10,697 nt of DNA from Chloroflexota bacterium (GCA_003250455.1 QKGK01000064.1:1-10697); one strand, 5' to 3'; numbered from the stretch's first letter, positions 1-5,663 are shown. Made by a program: numbers and translations. Notes: generated by a model from the sequence alone, not told the origin.

Positions 1-1
1 G

Positions 2-508
2 TTTGAGACCCTTGCTTTAGCGGTCATCCTTTTTTTGGTAATCAACACGCTGACTGCCAGGGTGCGGGTGGACGGGCCCAGTATGGAACCCACCTATTTC
101 AATGGCAATCGGGTAGTAGTGAGCAAAATTGCCTATAAGATCGGCGAGATCCAACGCGGAGATGTGATCGTTTTTCCTGCACCGCCCAACCCCAATGAGG
201 ATTACATCAAGCGGGTGATTGGTTTGCCCGGGGATGAGATCATGGTTGCGAATGGGGAGGTATATGTCAACAGTATAAAACTGGAAGAGCCATATATCAA
301 CGCCCCGCCGATCAATAACATGCGCCAGACGACCGTGCCTGCCGGGAATGTGTTTGTGATGGGTGATAACCGCAACGTGTCTTCCGATTCACGCTCCTGG
401 GGCCCACTGCCGATTGACGATATCATCGGTAAGGCAGTGTTCGTCTATTGGCCGCTGGAAAAGATCGGATTGGTAGAACATTACAATTTGCTCTCTTCAG
501 GAGAATGA
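2..508 (+). CDS. lepB: Signal peptidase I (type I leader peptidase), 5' end cut by window
   Basis: The frame is open from base 2 and ends at TGA 506-508, giving 168 residues without the true N-terminus. The protein is a membrane-anchored serine peptidase of family S26 that removes signal peptides from exported proteins outside the membrane. The first ~20 residues are hydrophobic (LALAVILFLVINTL), the end of the membrane anchor. The nucleophile serine lies in GPSMEPT (codon 80-82) and the general-base lysine in YIKRVIGLPGD (codon 209-211). The late family box GDNRNVSSDSRSWGP is present, so the catalytic domain looks intact. A TTG at 35 could be called as a start, but it falls inside the membrane helix, so the gene must begin upstream of the window. 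It is followed within 20 bases by a strong terminator and converges on the peroxiredoxin gene. Family assignment is secure; only the N-terminus is missing. Confidence 0.95.
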   Translation, partial: FETLALAVILFLVINTLTARVRVDGPSMEPTYFNGNRVVVSKIAYKIGEIQRGDVIVFPAPPNPNEDYIKRVIGLPGDEIMVANGEVYVNSIKLEEPYINAPPINNMRQTTVPAGNVFVMGDNRNVSSDSRSWGPLPIDDIIGKAVFVYWPLEKIGLVEHYNLLSSGE

Positions 509-526
509 ATTGCTTTCCATCAACAA

Positions 527-558
527 AAAAAGGTGAGGGTTCACGCCCTCACCTTTTT
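527..558. terminator. Bidirectional intrinsic terminator between lepB and the peroxiredoxin gene
   Basis: A 13-bp perfect stem (527-539 with 546-558; core GGTGAGGG/CCCTCACC) encloses a 6-base loop. The stem is flanked by an A-run on the left and a T-run on the right, so each strand ends in a U-tract. It ends lepB on the + strand and the peroxiredoxin gene on the - strand, whose stop codon is 27 bases away. Confidence 0.92.
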
Positions 559-585
559 ATATTTAACAGGGAATAACTTTTGGGG

Positions 586-1065
586 TTATCTGCAACATTG
601 CTCGATCTGGGCGAGTACCTCGGTATTGGAGGGGATTTGCCACTGCTGTGACCCGATATAGGCAAACTGCACAATACCGGCTTTGTCGATGATGAACAGC
701 CCTGGGCGCTGGCCCAATGATGTCCACTTGCTTTGAACGTCAAATTGTTGGTAGACTTTCAGGTTGTCATCTACCAGGACGATGAACGGCACCGGGCGTT
801 CAGAAAAGAACTGCCGGGCGTTCTCCATTGTGTCCGGGGCAATGACCACTATCTCTGCTCCCAGGGTGGCGAATTTTTCATAGTCCTGCTGCAACTGCAG
901 CAAATGCCTGCGGCAGAATGGTCAAAGGAAACCTCGCAGGAAGACCAGGACGACTACCTTATCTCCCTGTAGCTGGGTGATGTTGAAGTCCTCTCCCTTA
1001 ATCGAGGGGAGAGAAAATCCAGGGGCTTTTTCTCCAACGGAAACAAATCTTGATTCGACCGGCAT
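586..1065 (-). CDS. Probable selenocysteine-containing peroxiredoxin (AhpC/TSA-like), UGA at codon 48
   Basis: Read from ATG 1065 with UGA as selenocysteine, the frame gives 159 residues ending at TAA 586-588. An AGGAG ribosome site (1071-1075) sits 5 bases before the ATG. Residues 1-47 are a typical AhpC/TSA N-terminus (VGEKAPGFSLPSIKG, then VVVLVFLRGFL). The UGA (922-924) is followed directly by PFCRRHLLQLQQDYEKF, so it replaces the peroxidatic Cys of the family motif RGxWCPFCR and forms U48-P-F-C51. The rest of the fold follows: GAEIVVIAPD, VPFIVLVDD, RPGLFIIDKAGIVQFAYIG. Two cysteines (157, 158) end the protein and, with C51, could resolve the selenenic acid. The expected role is cytosolic thiol-dependent reduction of peroxides. 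The frame and protein similarity continue unbroken across the UGA. A decayed gene or a sequencing error (TGC or TGT to TGA) is the main alternative. No selA, selB, selC or selD lies in the window to confirm Sec use. Confidence 0.82.
885..921 (-). promoter_or_regulatory. Candidate bacterial SECIS element just after the in-frame UGA
   Basis: In the peroxiredoxin mRNA, the bases after the UGA fold into a hairpin TTTGCTGC-AGTT-GCAGCAGG (904 down to 885): six Watson-Crick pairs above two G-U pairs, with loop AGUU at 896-893. The loop begins 26 bases after the UGA and has G as its second base. This fits the published bacterial SECIS description: apical loop roughly 16-37 bases from the UGA, with a G among the first two loop bases. 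It lies wholly inside the coding region, as bacterial SECIS elements do. GC-rich CTGC/GCAG repeats allow other pairings, so folding and SelB binding are inferred. Confidence 0.62.
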
Positions 1066-1117
1066 TGCATCTCCTGATTAAATACTTGACGGAATAGTTT
1101 ATCACCGGATGATCAAT

Positions 1118-1135
1118 AATTGAGAAAGCTCAATT
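1118..1135. repeat. Inverted repeat upstream of the peroxiredoxin gene
   Basis: AATTGAG (1118-1124) and CTCAATT (1129-1135) are perfect 7-bp arms around a 4-base spacer. The repeat lies about 55-70 bases upstream of the peroxiredoxin start, where an operator or a 5'-UTR hairpin would be. It is AT-rich and has no clear T-run, so a terminator role is weak. Which regulator, if any, binds it cannot be told. Confidence 0.4.
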
Positions 1136-1177
1136 TATTCCTACAAATATCCAATGTTATTTGTGTTTCTTTGTACT

Positions 1178-1183
1178 ATTATA
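1178..1183 (-). promoter_or_regulatory. Possible -10 element for the peroxiredoxin gene
   Basis: A perfect TATAAT occurs on the - strand about 113 bases before the peroxiredoxin ATG. No good -35 hexamer sits 16-18 bases upstream and the extended TGn motif is absent, so it is only a candidate. Use of this site would give a ~100-base leader containing the inverted repeat at 1118-1135. Confidence 0.3.
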
Positions 1184-1202
1184 ACTGCACCATCCATTTC
1201 AT
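1179..1202 (-). CDS. Possible 7-codon mini-ORF (MKWMVQL) with a near-perfect ribosome site
   Basis: AAGGAGG (1208-1214) is followed after 5 bases by ATG AAA TGG ATG GTG CAG TTA TAA. An overlapping alternative starts at ATG 1197 and runs 18 codons (MDGAVIIVQR...) to TAG 1141-1143. The ribosome site is the best in this gap, which is why the mini-ORF is noted. It has no similarity I can judge, and a TATAAT overlaps its end, so it may be chance or a leader peptide ahead of the peroxiredoxin gene. Confidence 0.2.
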   Translation of the reverse strand: MKWMVQL

Positions 1203-1455
1203 TTTCTCCTCCTTGCACATTGATGGTTTTACAACATAGTTTCGTGATACCCGAACCATCATGGGTAATGTTCGCTGAGTGAAGGCAGTGAACCTTACCA
1301 GAGGAAGAATTTCCTTCGAACATTGACATTATCGTCCTTACAACGACATCATTCTTCGCAATGACGCACATCACAGCAACATCGCAGCTTCATTACTGCC
1401 ACATCACAGCGCATCGGAAAATGAATTGAACATCGTGCCTAGAAGGAATTCAGAG

Positions 1456-1487
1456 AGACCCTACAGCATCCACTGTGGGGTCTTTTC
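1456..1487 (+). terminator. Intrinsic terminator on the + strand with no clear upstream gene
   Basis: AGACCCTACAG (1456-1466) pairs with CTGTGGGGTCT (1473-1483) through 11 pairs including one wobble, around a 6-base loop. TTTTCTTT follows on the + strand. On the - strand the sequence after the hairpin is not T-rich, so it is a poor terminator for the esterase that ends 49 bases away. It would end a + strand transcript arising in the gap to its left. Confidence 0.7.
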
Positions 1488-1531
1488 TTTAACCCTATGG
1501 GAGGTTTCCAATAAAAAGGTTGTTTTCCCGG

Positions 1532-2371
1532 CTATGAATGTCCTGAGCCTAACAAGAATTTCAGGGGGATGTGCACGCGCCTGCGCCAGTCTGTTTCACT
1601 ATGGGTATGGGACTTATAGATAGCAGTTAGCAAGTTTTTCCCTTCAGTGTAGCCTGCATTTTTAGCCGCCTGCCGCATCGCTTTATGAAAATAGATCAAA
1701 GAGGTATTGGAATCAGGTGATCTGCTTTCATGTCCCCCCATGTCCAGGTAAAGTTTGTGGGTCTGTGGACCGGGGAGGTTAAGCTGAAAGTAATCAAGCA
1801 AGAAATCTTCACCAAGATGCCAGGCATTGGAAAGACAGGCTGCTCCGCCGAATACCTGCGGATATTGGCACAGCGCATAGAGCGAGATAAGTCCGCCCAT
1901 GCTGGAACCCATGATGGATGTGTGTTCCGCCTGTGGAAGTGTGGGGAAATGATCATCCACCCAGGGTTTTAATTCCCGGACGATGAAGGCCAGATAGGCA
2001 TTCCCCATAATGGTAATAATGTCGTCTGGCCAGCGGTCAGAGAGGTAATCCCGGAGGAGTTGTTGGCTTTCCGCGGTTTGGAAGGCATCTTCCGGCATAT
2101 AGTCTCCGATGCGGTTGGGGGTGTTCCAGATGCCCACCACAATCGGTGGCTGAATGGCTTTTTTCCGGATCAGCCTGGTGAGCGCGGGATCAATGCCCCA
2201 ATCCACGCCGATAAAGGCATGTTCGGGGTCAAAGAGATTTTGCCCATCGTGCATGTAGATGACCGGGTAGCGGGAGCCATCGTCCGGGGAAAAACCCGGC
2301 GGCAGCCAGATGTCCACCTGACGAGGCGGAATGAATTTGGAGGGAAAGTCAAGGTAGTGGAGCAGCTGCAT
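1532..2371 (-). CDS. Putative esterase, alpha/beta-hydrolase of the esterase D (PF00756-like) family
   Basis: The protein has 279 residues with no signal peptide, so it is likely cytosolic. The opening RQVDIWLPPGFSPDDGSRYPVIYMHDGQNLFD is the usual start of this esterase family. The nucleophile elbow is GSSMGG with Ser157. The acid is probably Asp210 (LYLDMGGHE), and His257 in THSETDWRRR supplies the catalytic histidine, matching the family's H-x-E-x-x-W pattern. Members hydrolyse acyl esters of small molecules, for example S-formylglutathione, enterobactin-type trilactones or acyl-sugars; the substrate cannot be told here. ATG 2371 is the only usable start because an in-frame TAA lies at 2393-2395. 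There is no Shine-Dalgarno sequence. Instead a TATAAT ends 6 bases before the ATG, which suggests a leaderless message. Family call is firm, substrate unknown. Confidence 0.85.
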   Translation of the reverse strand: MQLLHYLDFPSKFIPPRQVDIWLPPGFSPDDGSRYPVIYMHDGQNLFDPEHAFIGVDWGIDPALTRLIRKKAIQPPIVVGIWNTPNRIGDYMPEDAFQTAESQQLLRDYLSDRWPDDIITIMGNAYLAFIVRELKPWVDDHFPTLPQAEHTSIMGSSMGGLISLYALCQYPQVFGGAACLSNAWHLGEDFLLDYFQLNLPGPQTHKLYLDMGGHESRSPDSNTSLIYFHKAMRQAAKNAGYTEGKNLLTAIYKSHTHSETDWRRRVHIPLKFLLGSGHS

Positions 2372-2403
2372 AAAAAAATTATACCCGCTGTTTTATCAGC
2401 GGG
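2372..2403 (-). terminator. Terminator of the acyltransferase gene, overlapping the esterase -10 element
   Basis: On the - strand CCCGCTG (2403-2397) pairs with CAGCGGG (2390-2384) around a 6-base loop, followed by TATAATTTTTTT. It lies 34 bases after the acyltransferase stop. The U-tract runs straight into the ATG of the esterase. Confidence 0.72.
2378..2383 (-). promoter_or_regulatory. -10 element likely producing a leaderless esterase mRNA
   Basis: TATAAT is followed by exactly six T and then ATG, which places the expected +1 on the A of the start codon. No convincing -35 hexamer precedes it (the 17-base spacer is the terminator hairpin itself). Since no ribosome site exists, leaderless translation is the simplest reading. 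It is inferred, not shown. Confidence 0.5.
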
Positions 2404-2436
2404 CATAGGGTCGAAAAATAAATTGCAGACAACTGG

Positions 2437-3045
2437 CTAACTGCGGAAGCGGATCGGGCCGACCCTTTCCGGGTATTTGCCGCGTTTGTCGGCATAAAAG
2501 GCGCGGATCTTTTCCATATCGGCTTGCTGGTCTCCAGAGGGGATGAACCCCGGAGCGGCGCCAACGGTTTTACTGGGGTAGTCGATGAAACCAAAATGGA
2601 TGGGGATATTCGCCAGCCGGGCAATATGGTAGAACCCGGAACGCCAATATTCTGTCCGGCTGCGGGTCCCTTCGGGGGATAACCCCAGGATCACCCGGTC
2701 TGCCTGACGGATGGCGTCTGCGATTTGCTCTACCTTGTTTTCGTTTTTATTGCGCTCAATGGGAATTGCACCGAGTTTCTGGAAAAACTTCCGGAAAGGC
2801 GGGCGGGCAATTTCATTTTTGATCAGCCAATTGGGACGCAGACCGAGGGCAAAGGCTGCCAAAACGGCGTGGATCGCGTCTGAATTGGAGGTGTGCGGGT
2901 AGAAAATGATCAGCATTTTGGGGTCGTCGGGGAGGGTGAAGTCAATCTTCCAACCCGAAACGCGGGAGATTGTTTTCCCGAAGCCTTCCCAGAATAGGCT
3001 GGGTTCCGTAAATTGAATGGGAGATTGGACAGCTGCTTGTTTCAT
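2437..3045 (-). CDS. 1-acylglycerol-3-phosphate acyltransferase-like protein (PlsC superfamily)
   Basis: The protein has 202 residues and belongs to the glycerophospholipid acyltransferase superfamily, which transfers an acyl chain to a glycerol-phosphate or similar hydroxyl. Motif I is HTSNSD (His51, Asp56; the H-x4-D catalytic pair). Motif II is GAIPIER (92-98) and motif III PEGTRSR (124-130). There is no clear membrane helix, so it probably associates peripherally. Start 3045 is chosen because AAGGA lies about 8 bases upstream and the Met begins a normal N-terminus. The frame could extend to 3177, but those 44 residues are not family-like and lack a ribosome site. It is shorter than E. coli PlsC (245) and closer to the short H-T-S-N-x-D group, so the acceptor may not be lysophosphatidate. 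It has its own terminators on both sides and is probably monocistronic. Confidence 0.85.
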   Translation of the reverse strand: MKQAAVQSPIQFTEPSLFWEGFGKTISRVSGWKIDFTLPDDPKMLIIFYPHTSNSDAIHAVLAAFALGLRPNWLIKNEIARPPFRKFFQKLGAIPIERNKNENKVEQIADAIRQADRVILGLSPEGTRSRTEYWRSGFYHIARLANIPIHFGFIDYPSKTVGAAPGFIPSGDQQADMEKIRAFYADKRGKYPERVGPIRFRS

Positions 3046-3283
3046 TTGCTTTTCCTTCAGGGTTAAATCTGTCCAGTTATAACCCATTTTGGAACTGGAA
3101 GTTATGCAAAATTGTTTGATTCCTGTTGGTTTTGAGTAAAATTCCCGGGAAGTGGGAAAATTGGATAACAAAAACATGAGGCACCTCGAATTTATTTTTG
3201 TTGAGAAATATCATAATGAGAAAAAACCCTGCATTTTCTGTTTGCAGGGTTTTTTTCTTCTCGATTATTAGATTCGGGATGCG
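3046..3283. other. Intergenic region between the acyltransferase and the unknown gene
   Basis: It holds the terminator at 3221-3256 and the upstream region of the acyltransferase. CCAGTT/AACTGG (6-bp inverted arms, about 3076-3101) lies 30-55 bases before the start and overlaps TTATAA, a weak -10 candidate. No gene is seen. Confidence 0.45.
3221..3256. terminator. Strong bidirectional intrinsic terminator
   Basis: AAAAAACCCTGCA (3221-3233) pairs perfectly with TGCAGGGTTTTTT (3243-3255) around a 9-base loop, giving T-runs on both strands. It ends the unknown gene, whose stop codon is about 28 bases away, and insulates the acyltransferase transcript. Confidence 0.93.
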
Positions 3284-4579
3284 TTATGTTATCTCAGGGG
3301 TAGTTATTTTTTCTGCTGCATGCAGATTCTGCGCAGCAATGAAGCTGAGACCGTTTTTGGTCAGGGCTTCTGCAGTGCGGTTGGTGGCGTCGAATTTGTC
3401 CAGGTAGTTCAGCGCTAAGTGCTCCCAGTCTCCCGATCCGATGACTTCCTGCTTCTCGCGGAAATAGTCCAGAATGTCGGAGGGGTGTTCCCGCTGGCTG
3501 TCTATTTCGGGGGCGCCGCCTTCGTGTTTGGCGGAGATGTTCGCCACATGGTCGGCCAGTTCCACCAGCTCATCCACGCGGTCGTAAGGCTGTAACACGA
3601 TGCTTTTGTAGGTCTCGGTGATGTGGTGTTCAAAGCGGACGACATCCTCAAAACCAAGGTCCTTGCGGAACTGGGCAGTGATCTCCATGGTCTCGTTGTT
3701 CACCGAGTTGGACCAGTTGAACCCGATCAGTGGGGAGGTGCCGTCCTCACGGGCGAACAGCTTGGCCCCGATCAGCGTCCAGAAGGCGGCGTAAGGGTTG
3801 TCGTTGCCCATAAAGACCGAGATCTTGAATTCGTTGTTCACGCCCAACCGGTGGAGCAGGTAGCCCAAAAATACCGTCCCCGGGTTGATATTGAGCACCT
3901 GGCGCACGCCATAGTTGGTGTAGTAATAGAGGAATTCATCCACCCACTTAAGCGCATGGCGGTTGGGCTGGCCGACGCCGCCAAAATAGCCGGTAATGGT
4001 TGCCGGGCCGCCGAGGTGGATGTTGGAACCGTCGGTTCCTTTGGTATCCAGCGTTTCCACCCAACTGCATCCCATGATCTTCATCGCAGCGATCACGGCG
4101 GGCAGGTCGCCGTCGTTTTCCTGCTCTTTCATCTTGCGCACCCGGATGAAGCGCCCCGGCATCAGCTGCTGCTGCTCGATCGCGTTTTTGGCAGCCAAGA
4201 CGACCCAGGGGAAATACTGCAAGGCGCTGAGCTCCAGGGTAACGGCGAAATCATCCTTGAAGGTCATGGTTTGAGCTTTATCGCCCAGGATTTTGGTGCG
4301 GTAGTCGGCTACACTGATGAAACGCTGTGCATCGCGCTGCTCCGTGAGCCAATCCAGGTCTTTGAGGAATTCAGGTTTGCTTTGTTCGACCTTTTTGAGT
4401 AAATTGTCCAGCTTGCCAGCTTCTTCAGCTTTGGCGTTGATCTCCTCGGGGGTGCCGTATTTGGCCACCACGTCCAAAAAATCGTTGACCACCTGCATAT
4501 CCGGGTCCAGGAGGATGCCATTGATAGCATTCATCTGCGATATACCGATTTCCAGACGTTCCCTTAATTCGTTTGACAT
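3284..4579 (-). CDS. Unrecognised 431-residue protein encoded downstream of panB
   Basis: I do not recognise a named family. The protein is soluble, acidic and free of membrane segments or a signal peptide, and looks like a well-folded enzyme. An N-terminal helical part (residues ~1-100, rich in Glu/Lys) is followed by a core with alternating hydrophobic strands and glycine turns: HLGGPATITGYFGGVGQPN (188-206), VLNINPGTVFLGYLLHRLG (228-246), ISVFMGNDNPYAAFWTLIGA (254-273) and RFEHHITETYKSI (315-327). That repeating strand-helix pattern would suit a TIM barrel, which is only inference. Conserved-looking polar residues (His188, Asn230, Asp260, His318, His319) are candidate active-site positions. 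Start 4579 is chosen for AAGGAG a few bases upstream; an earlier ATG at 4642 would run through the hairpins after panB. It is probably cotranscribed with panB, 77 bases upstream, which hints at but does not prove a cofactor or one-carbon link. Confidence 0.88.
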   Translation of the reverse strand: MSNELRERLEIGISQMNAINGILLDPDMQVVNDFLDVVAKYGTPEEINAKAEEAGKLDNLLKKVEQSKPEFLKDLDWLTEQRDAQRFISVADYRTKILGDKAQTMTFKDDFAVTLELSALQYFPWVVLAAKNAIEQQQLMPGRFIRVRKMKEQENDGDLPAVIAAMKIMGCSWVETLDTKGTDGSNIHLGGPATITGYFGGVGQPNRHALKWVDEFLYYYTNYGVRQVLNINPGTVFLGYLLHRLGVNNEFKISVFMGNDNPYAAFWTLIGAKLFAREDGTSPLIGFNWSNSVNNETMEITAQFRKDLGFEDVVRFEHHITETYKSIVLQPYDRVDELVELADHVANISAKHEGGAPEIDSQREHPSDILDYFREKQEVIGSGDWEHLALNYLDKFDATNRTAEALTKNGLSFIAAQNLHAAEKITTPEIT

Positions 4580-4596
4580 TTCATCTCCTTGGTTTG

Positions 4597-4613
4597 ACTG
4601 AACGAAGTTCAGT
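4597..4613 (-). promoter_or_regulatory. Short hairpin just before the ribosome site of the unknown gene
   Basis: ACTGAAC (4613-4607 on the - strand) pairs with GTTCAGT (4603-4597) around a 3-base loop. It ends 7 bases before the AAGGAG ribosome site. It could affect access to the start or protect a processed 5' end. Confidence 0.5.
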
Positions 4614-4615
4614 TT

Positions 4616-4649
4616 AATAGAATCGAGTGGCATACCACTCAATTCTATT
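4616..4649 (-). promoter_or_regulatory. 15-bp hairpin in the panB-downstream mRNA
   Basis: Reading the - strand, AATAGAATTGAGTGG pairs with CCACTCGATTCTATT around loop TATG. The one non-Watson-Crick pair is U-G in the - strand RNA but would be a C-A mismatch in a + strand RNA, so the structure fits the panB transcript. No T-run follows, so it is not a standard terminator. It begins 7 bases after the panB stop. A processing, stability or partial-attenuation role is inferred. Confidence 0.6.
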
Positions 4650-4656
4650 TTGTGCC

Positions 4657-5511
4657 TTAATCCAGTAGTGTAAGCAGTTCTTCGTAATCTTCATCTTTCA
4701 TCCCAAAGTAGTTCTCGGTGGCAGGGAAAGTGCCATCGGTCACTTCGGTGTTGTATTGCTTCAGCCCGTTGAGGATCACCTCTCCGGCGTTGCCGAACAC
4801 CTTGGCCATTTTAGGCGTGAACTTGGGATATAAGCCGAACATATCGTGGTAGATGAGTAGCTGCCCGTGGGCATGCGGGCCGGAACCGAGGCTCATGATC
4901 AGGCAGTTCTCAGCCCGTTCGGTGATGACCTGGCATACCCGGTCGGGGACAAGCTCCAGCAGGATCGCAAACGCGCCAGCTTTTTCCAGCGCTTTGGCAT
5001 CGTCGATTATCTTTTTGGCCTGCAGTGCGCCCTTGCCTTGCAACCGGAAGCCGCCCAGCGAGCTGACGCTTTGCGGAGTAAGGCCCAGGTGCCCGATGGC
5101 AGGTATCCCGGCCCGGACAATCCCTTCGATCCGCTCGGCCATTTCCTCACCGCCTTCCAGCTTGACTGCATCCGTGGACGCCTCGGCCATAAAGCGTCCG
5201 GCGTTGCGCACGGCATCTTCTGTGCTGGCCTGGTAAGACATATAGGGCATATCCCCTATCAGGAAGGCTGTCGGCGCTCCTCTGCGCACAGCCTGCGTGT
5301 GCCGGATCATGTCATCCATTGTTACCGGCAGGGTGCTGTCGTAGCCCAGCATGGTCATCCCCAGACTGTCCCCCACCAGGATCATATCGATCCCGGCCTG
5401 TTCTTGCAGGTAGGCAGTGGGGTAGTCGTAGCAGGTCAGCCAGGTGATCGGTTTTCCTTCACGGGCTTTCCTGAAAAGGGTGGGCAGGACTACTTTTTTA
5501 CGCTCTGTCAT
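4657..5511 (-). CDS. panB: 3-methyl-2-oxobutanoate hydroxymethyltransferase (ketopantoate hydroxymethyltransferase)
   Basis: The 284-residue enzyme transfers a one-carbon unit from 5,10-methylene-tetrahydrofolate to alpha-ketoisovalerate, making ketopantoate, the first committed step of pantothenate and coenzyme A synthesis. The TIM-barrel residues are all visible: Mg-binding Asp48-Ser49 (VGDSLGM) and Asp87 (IGDMPYMSY), Lys117 and Glu119 (VKLEGG), and the catalytic Glu186 (LLELVPD). The family box GHLGLTPQS (140-148) and the C-terminal GSGPHAHGQLLIYHDMFGL (209-227) are also present. Length matches the usual 260-290. Start 5511 is chosen because AGGAGG lies 9 bases upstream; a Met at 5553 would add 14 residues without a ribosome site. 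No panC, panD or panE lies in the window, so the pantothenate genes are not clustered here. The gene heads a probable two-gene transcript. Confidence 0.96.
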   Translation of the reverse strand: MTERKKVVLPTLFRKAREGKPITWLTCYDYPTAYLQEQAGIDMILVGDSLGMTMLGYDSTLPVTMDDMIRHTQAVRRGAPTAFLIGDMPYMSYQASTEDAVRNAGRFMAEASTDAVKLEGGEEMAERIEGIVRAGIPAIGHLGLTPQSVSSLGGFRLQGKGALQAKKIIDDAKALEKAGAFAILLELVPDRVCQVITERAENCLIMSLGSGPHAHGQLLIYHDMFGLYPKFTPKMAKVFGNAGEVILNGLKQYNTEVTDGTFPATENYFGMKDEDYEELLTLLD

Positions 5512-5647
5512 TAAGTGGTTCCTCCTGGGAAATAATTGTTGATTGAGCGACATTTATTTCATCTGTACCCATCGAGATGCTGATGAATGAAAATTGATTG
5601 GTTGCCAATTTTTTGTTCATCCTTTCAGACTCGGTGGTTGTCAATGA

Positions 5648-5663
5648 CCGCAGGTGTCTGCGG
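5648..5663. repeat. GC-rich inverted repeat upstream of panB
   Basis: CCGCAG and CTGCGG are perfect 6-bp arms around GTGT. The repeat abuts the TTGACA at 5638-5643 on the panB side, so it could be an operator. No regulator is recognised. Confidence 0.35.

Larger units (their letters stand above)
1066..1531. other. 466-base gap without a convincing gene
   Basis: This AT-rich stretch lies between the esterase stop and the peroxiredoxin start, both on the - strand. It contains an inverted repeat (1118-1135), a possible mini-ORF with a strong ribosome site (1179-1202), a TATAAT on the - strand (1178-1183), an imperfect palindrome GTTCGCTG/CAGTGAAC (1270-1293), an 11-base direct repeat (1367-1377 and 1400-1410) and a + strand terminator (1456-1487). 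A 77-codon - strand frame (1141-1374) resembles no family I know and has no ribosome site. The string TCTTCGCAATGAC (1353-1365) resembles the GTCATTGCGA core of dispersed REP/MITE-like repeats seen in many genomes, so a decayed repeat is possible. Confidence 0.6.

Noticed and set aside
35..508. lepB starting at TTG 35
   Set aside because: The frame is open upstream to the window edge and the TTG lies inside the membrane helix, so the gene is truncated by the window.
586..903. Peroxiredoxin called as a 105-residue gene starting at TTG 903
   Set aside because: It lacks the active site and N-terminal strands, has no ribosome site, and the family's N-terminus is encoded in the same frame upstream of the UGA.
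1141..1374. 77-codon frame on the - strand in the peroxiredoxin-esterase gap
   Set aside because: No ribosome site at its start, no recognisable family, and odd composition; it overlaps repeat-like sequence.
1060..1490. CRISPR array or riboswitch in the 466-base gap
   Set aside because: No regularly spaced repeats of suitable length and no riboswitch core that I can recognise.
2437..3177. Longer acyltransferase start at 3177
   Set aside because: The extra 44 residues are not family-like and lack a ribosome site, whereas 3045 has one.
3623..4402. 259-codon + strand frame antisense to the unknown gene
   Set aside because: It is a mirror of a GC-biased coding frame, with no domain pattern or ribosome site.
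3284..4642. Longer start of the unknown gene at 4642
   Set aside because: It would translate the two hairpins; the ribosome site AAGGAG points to 4579.
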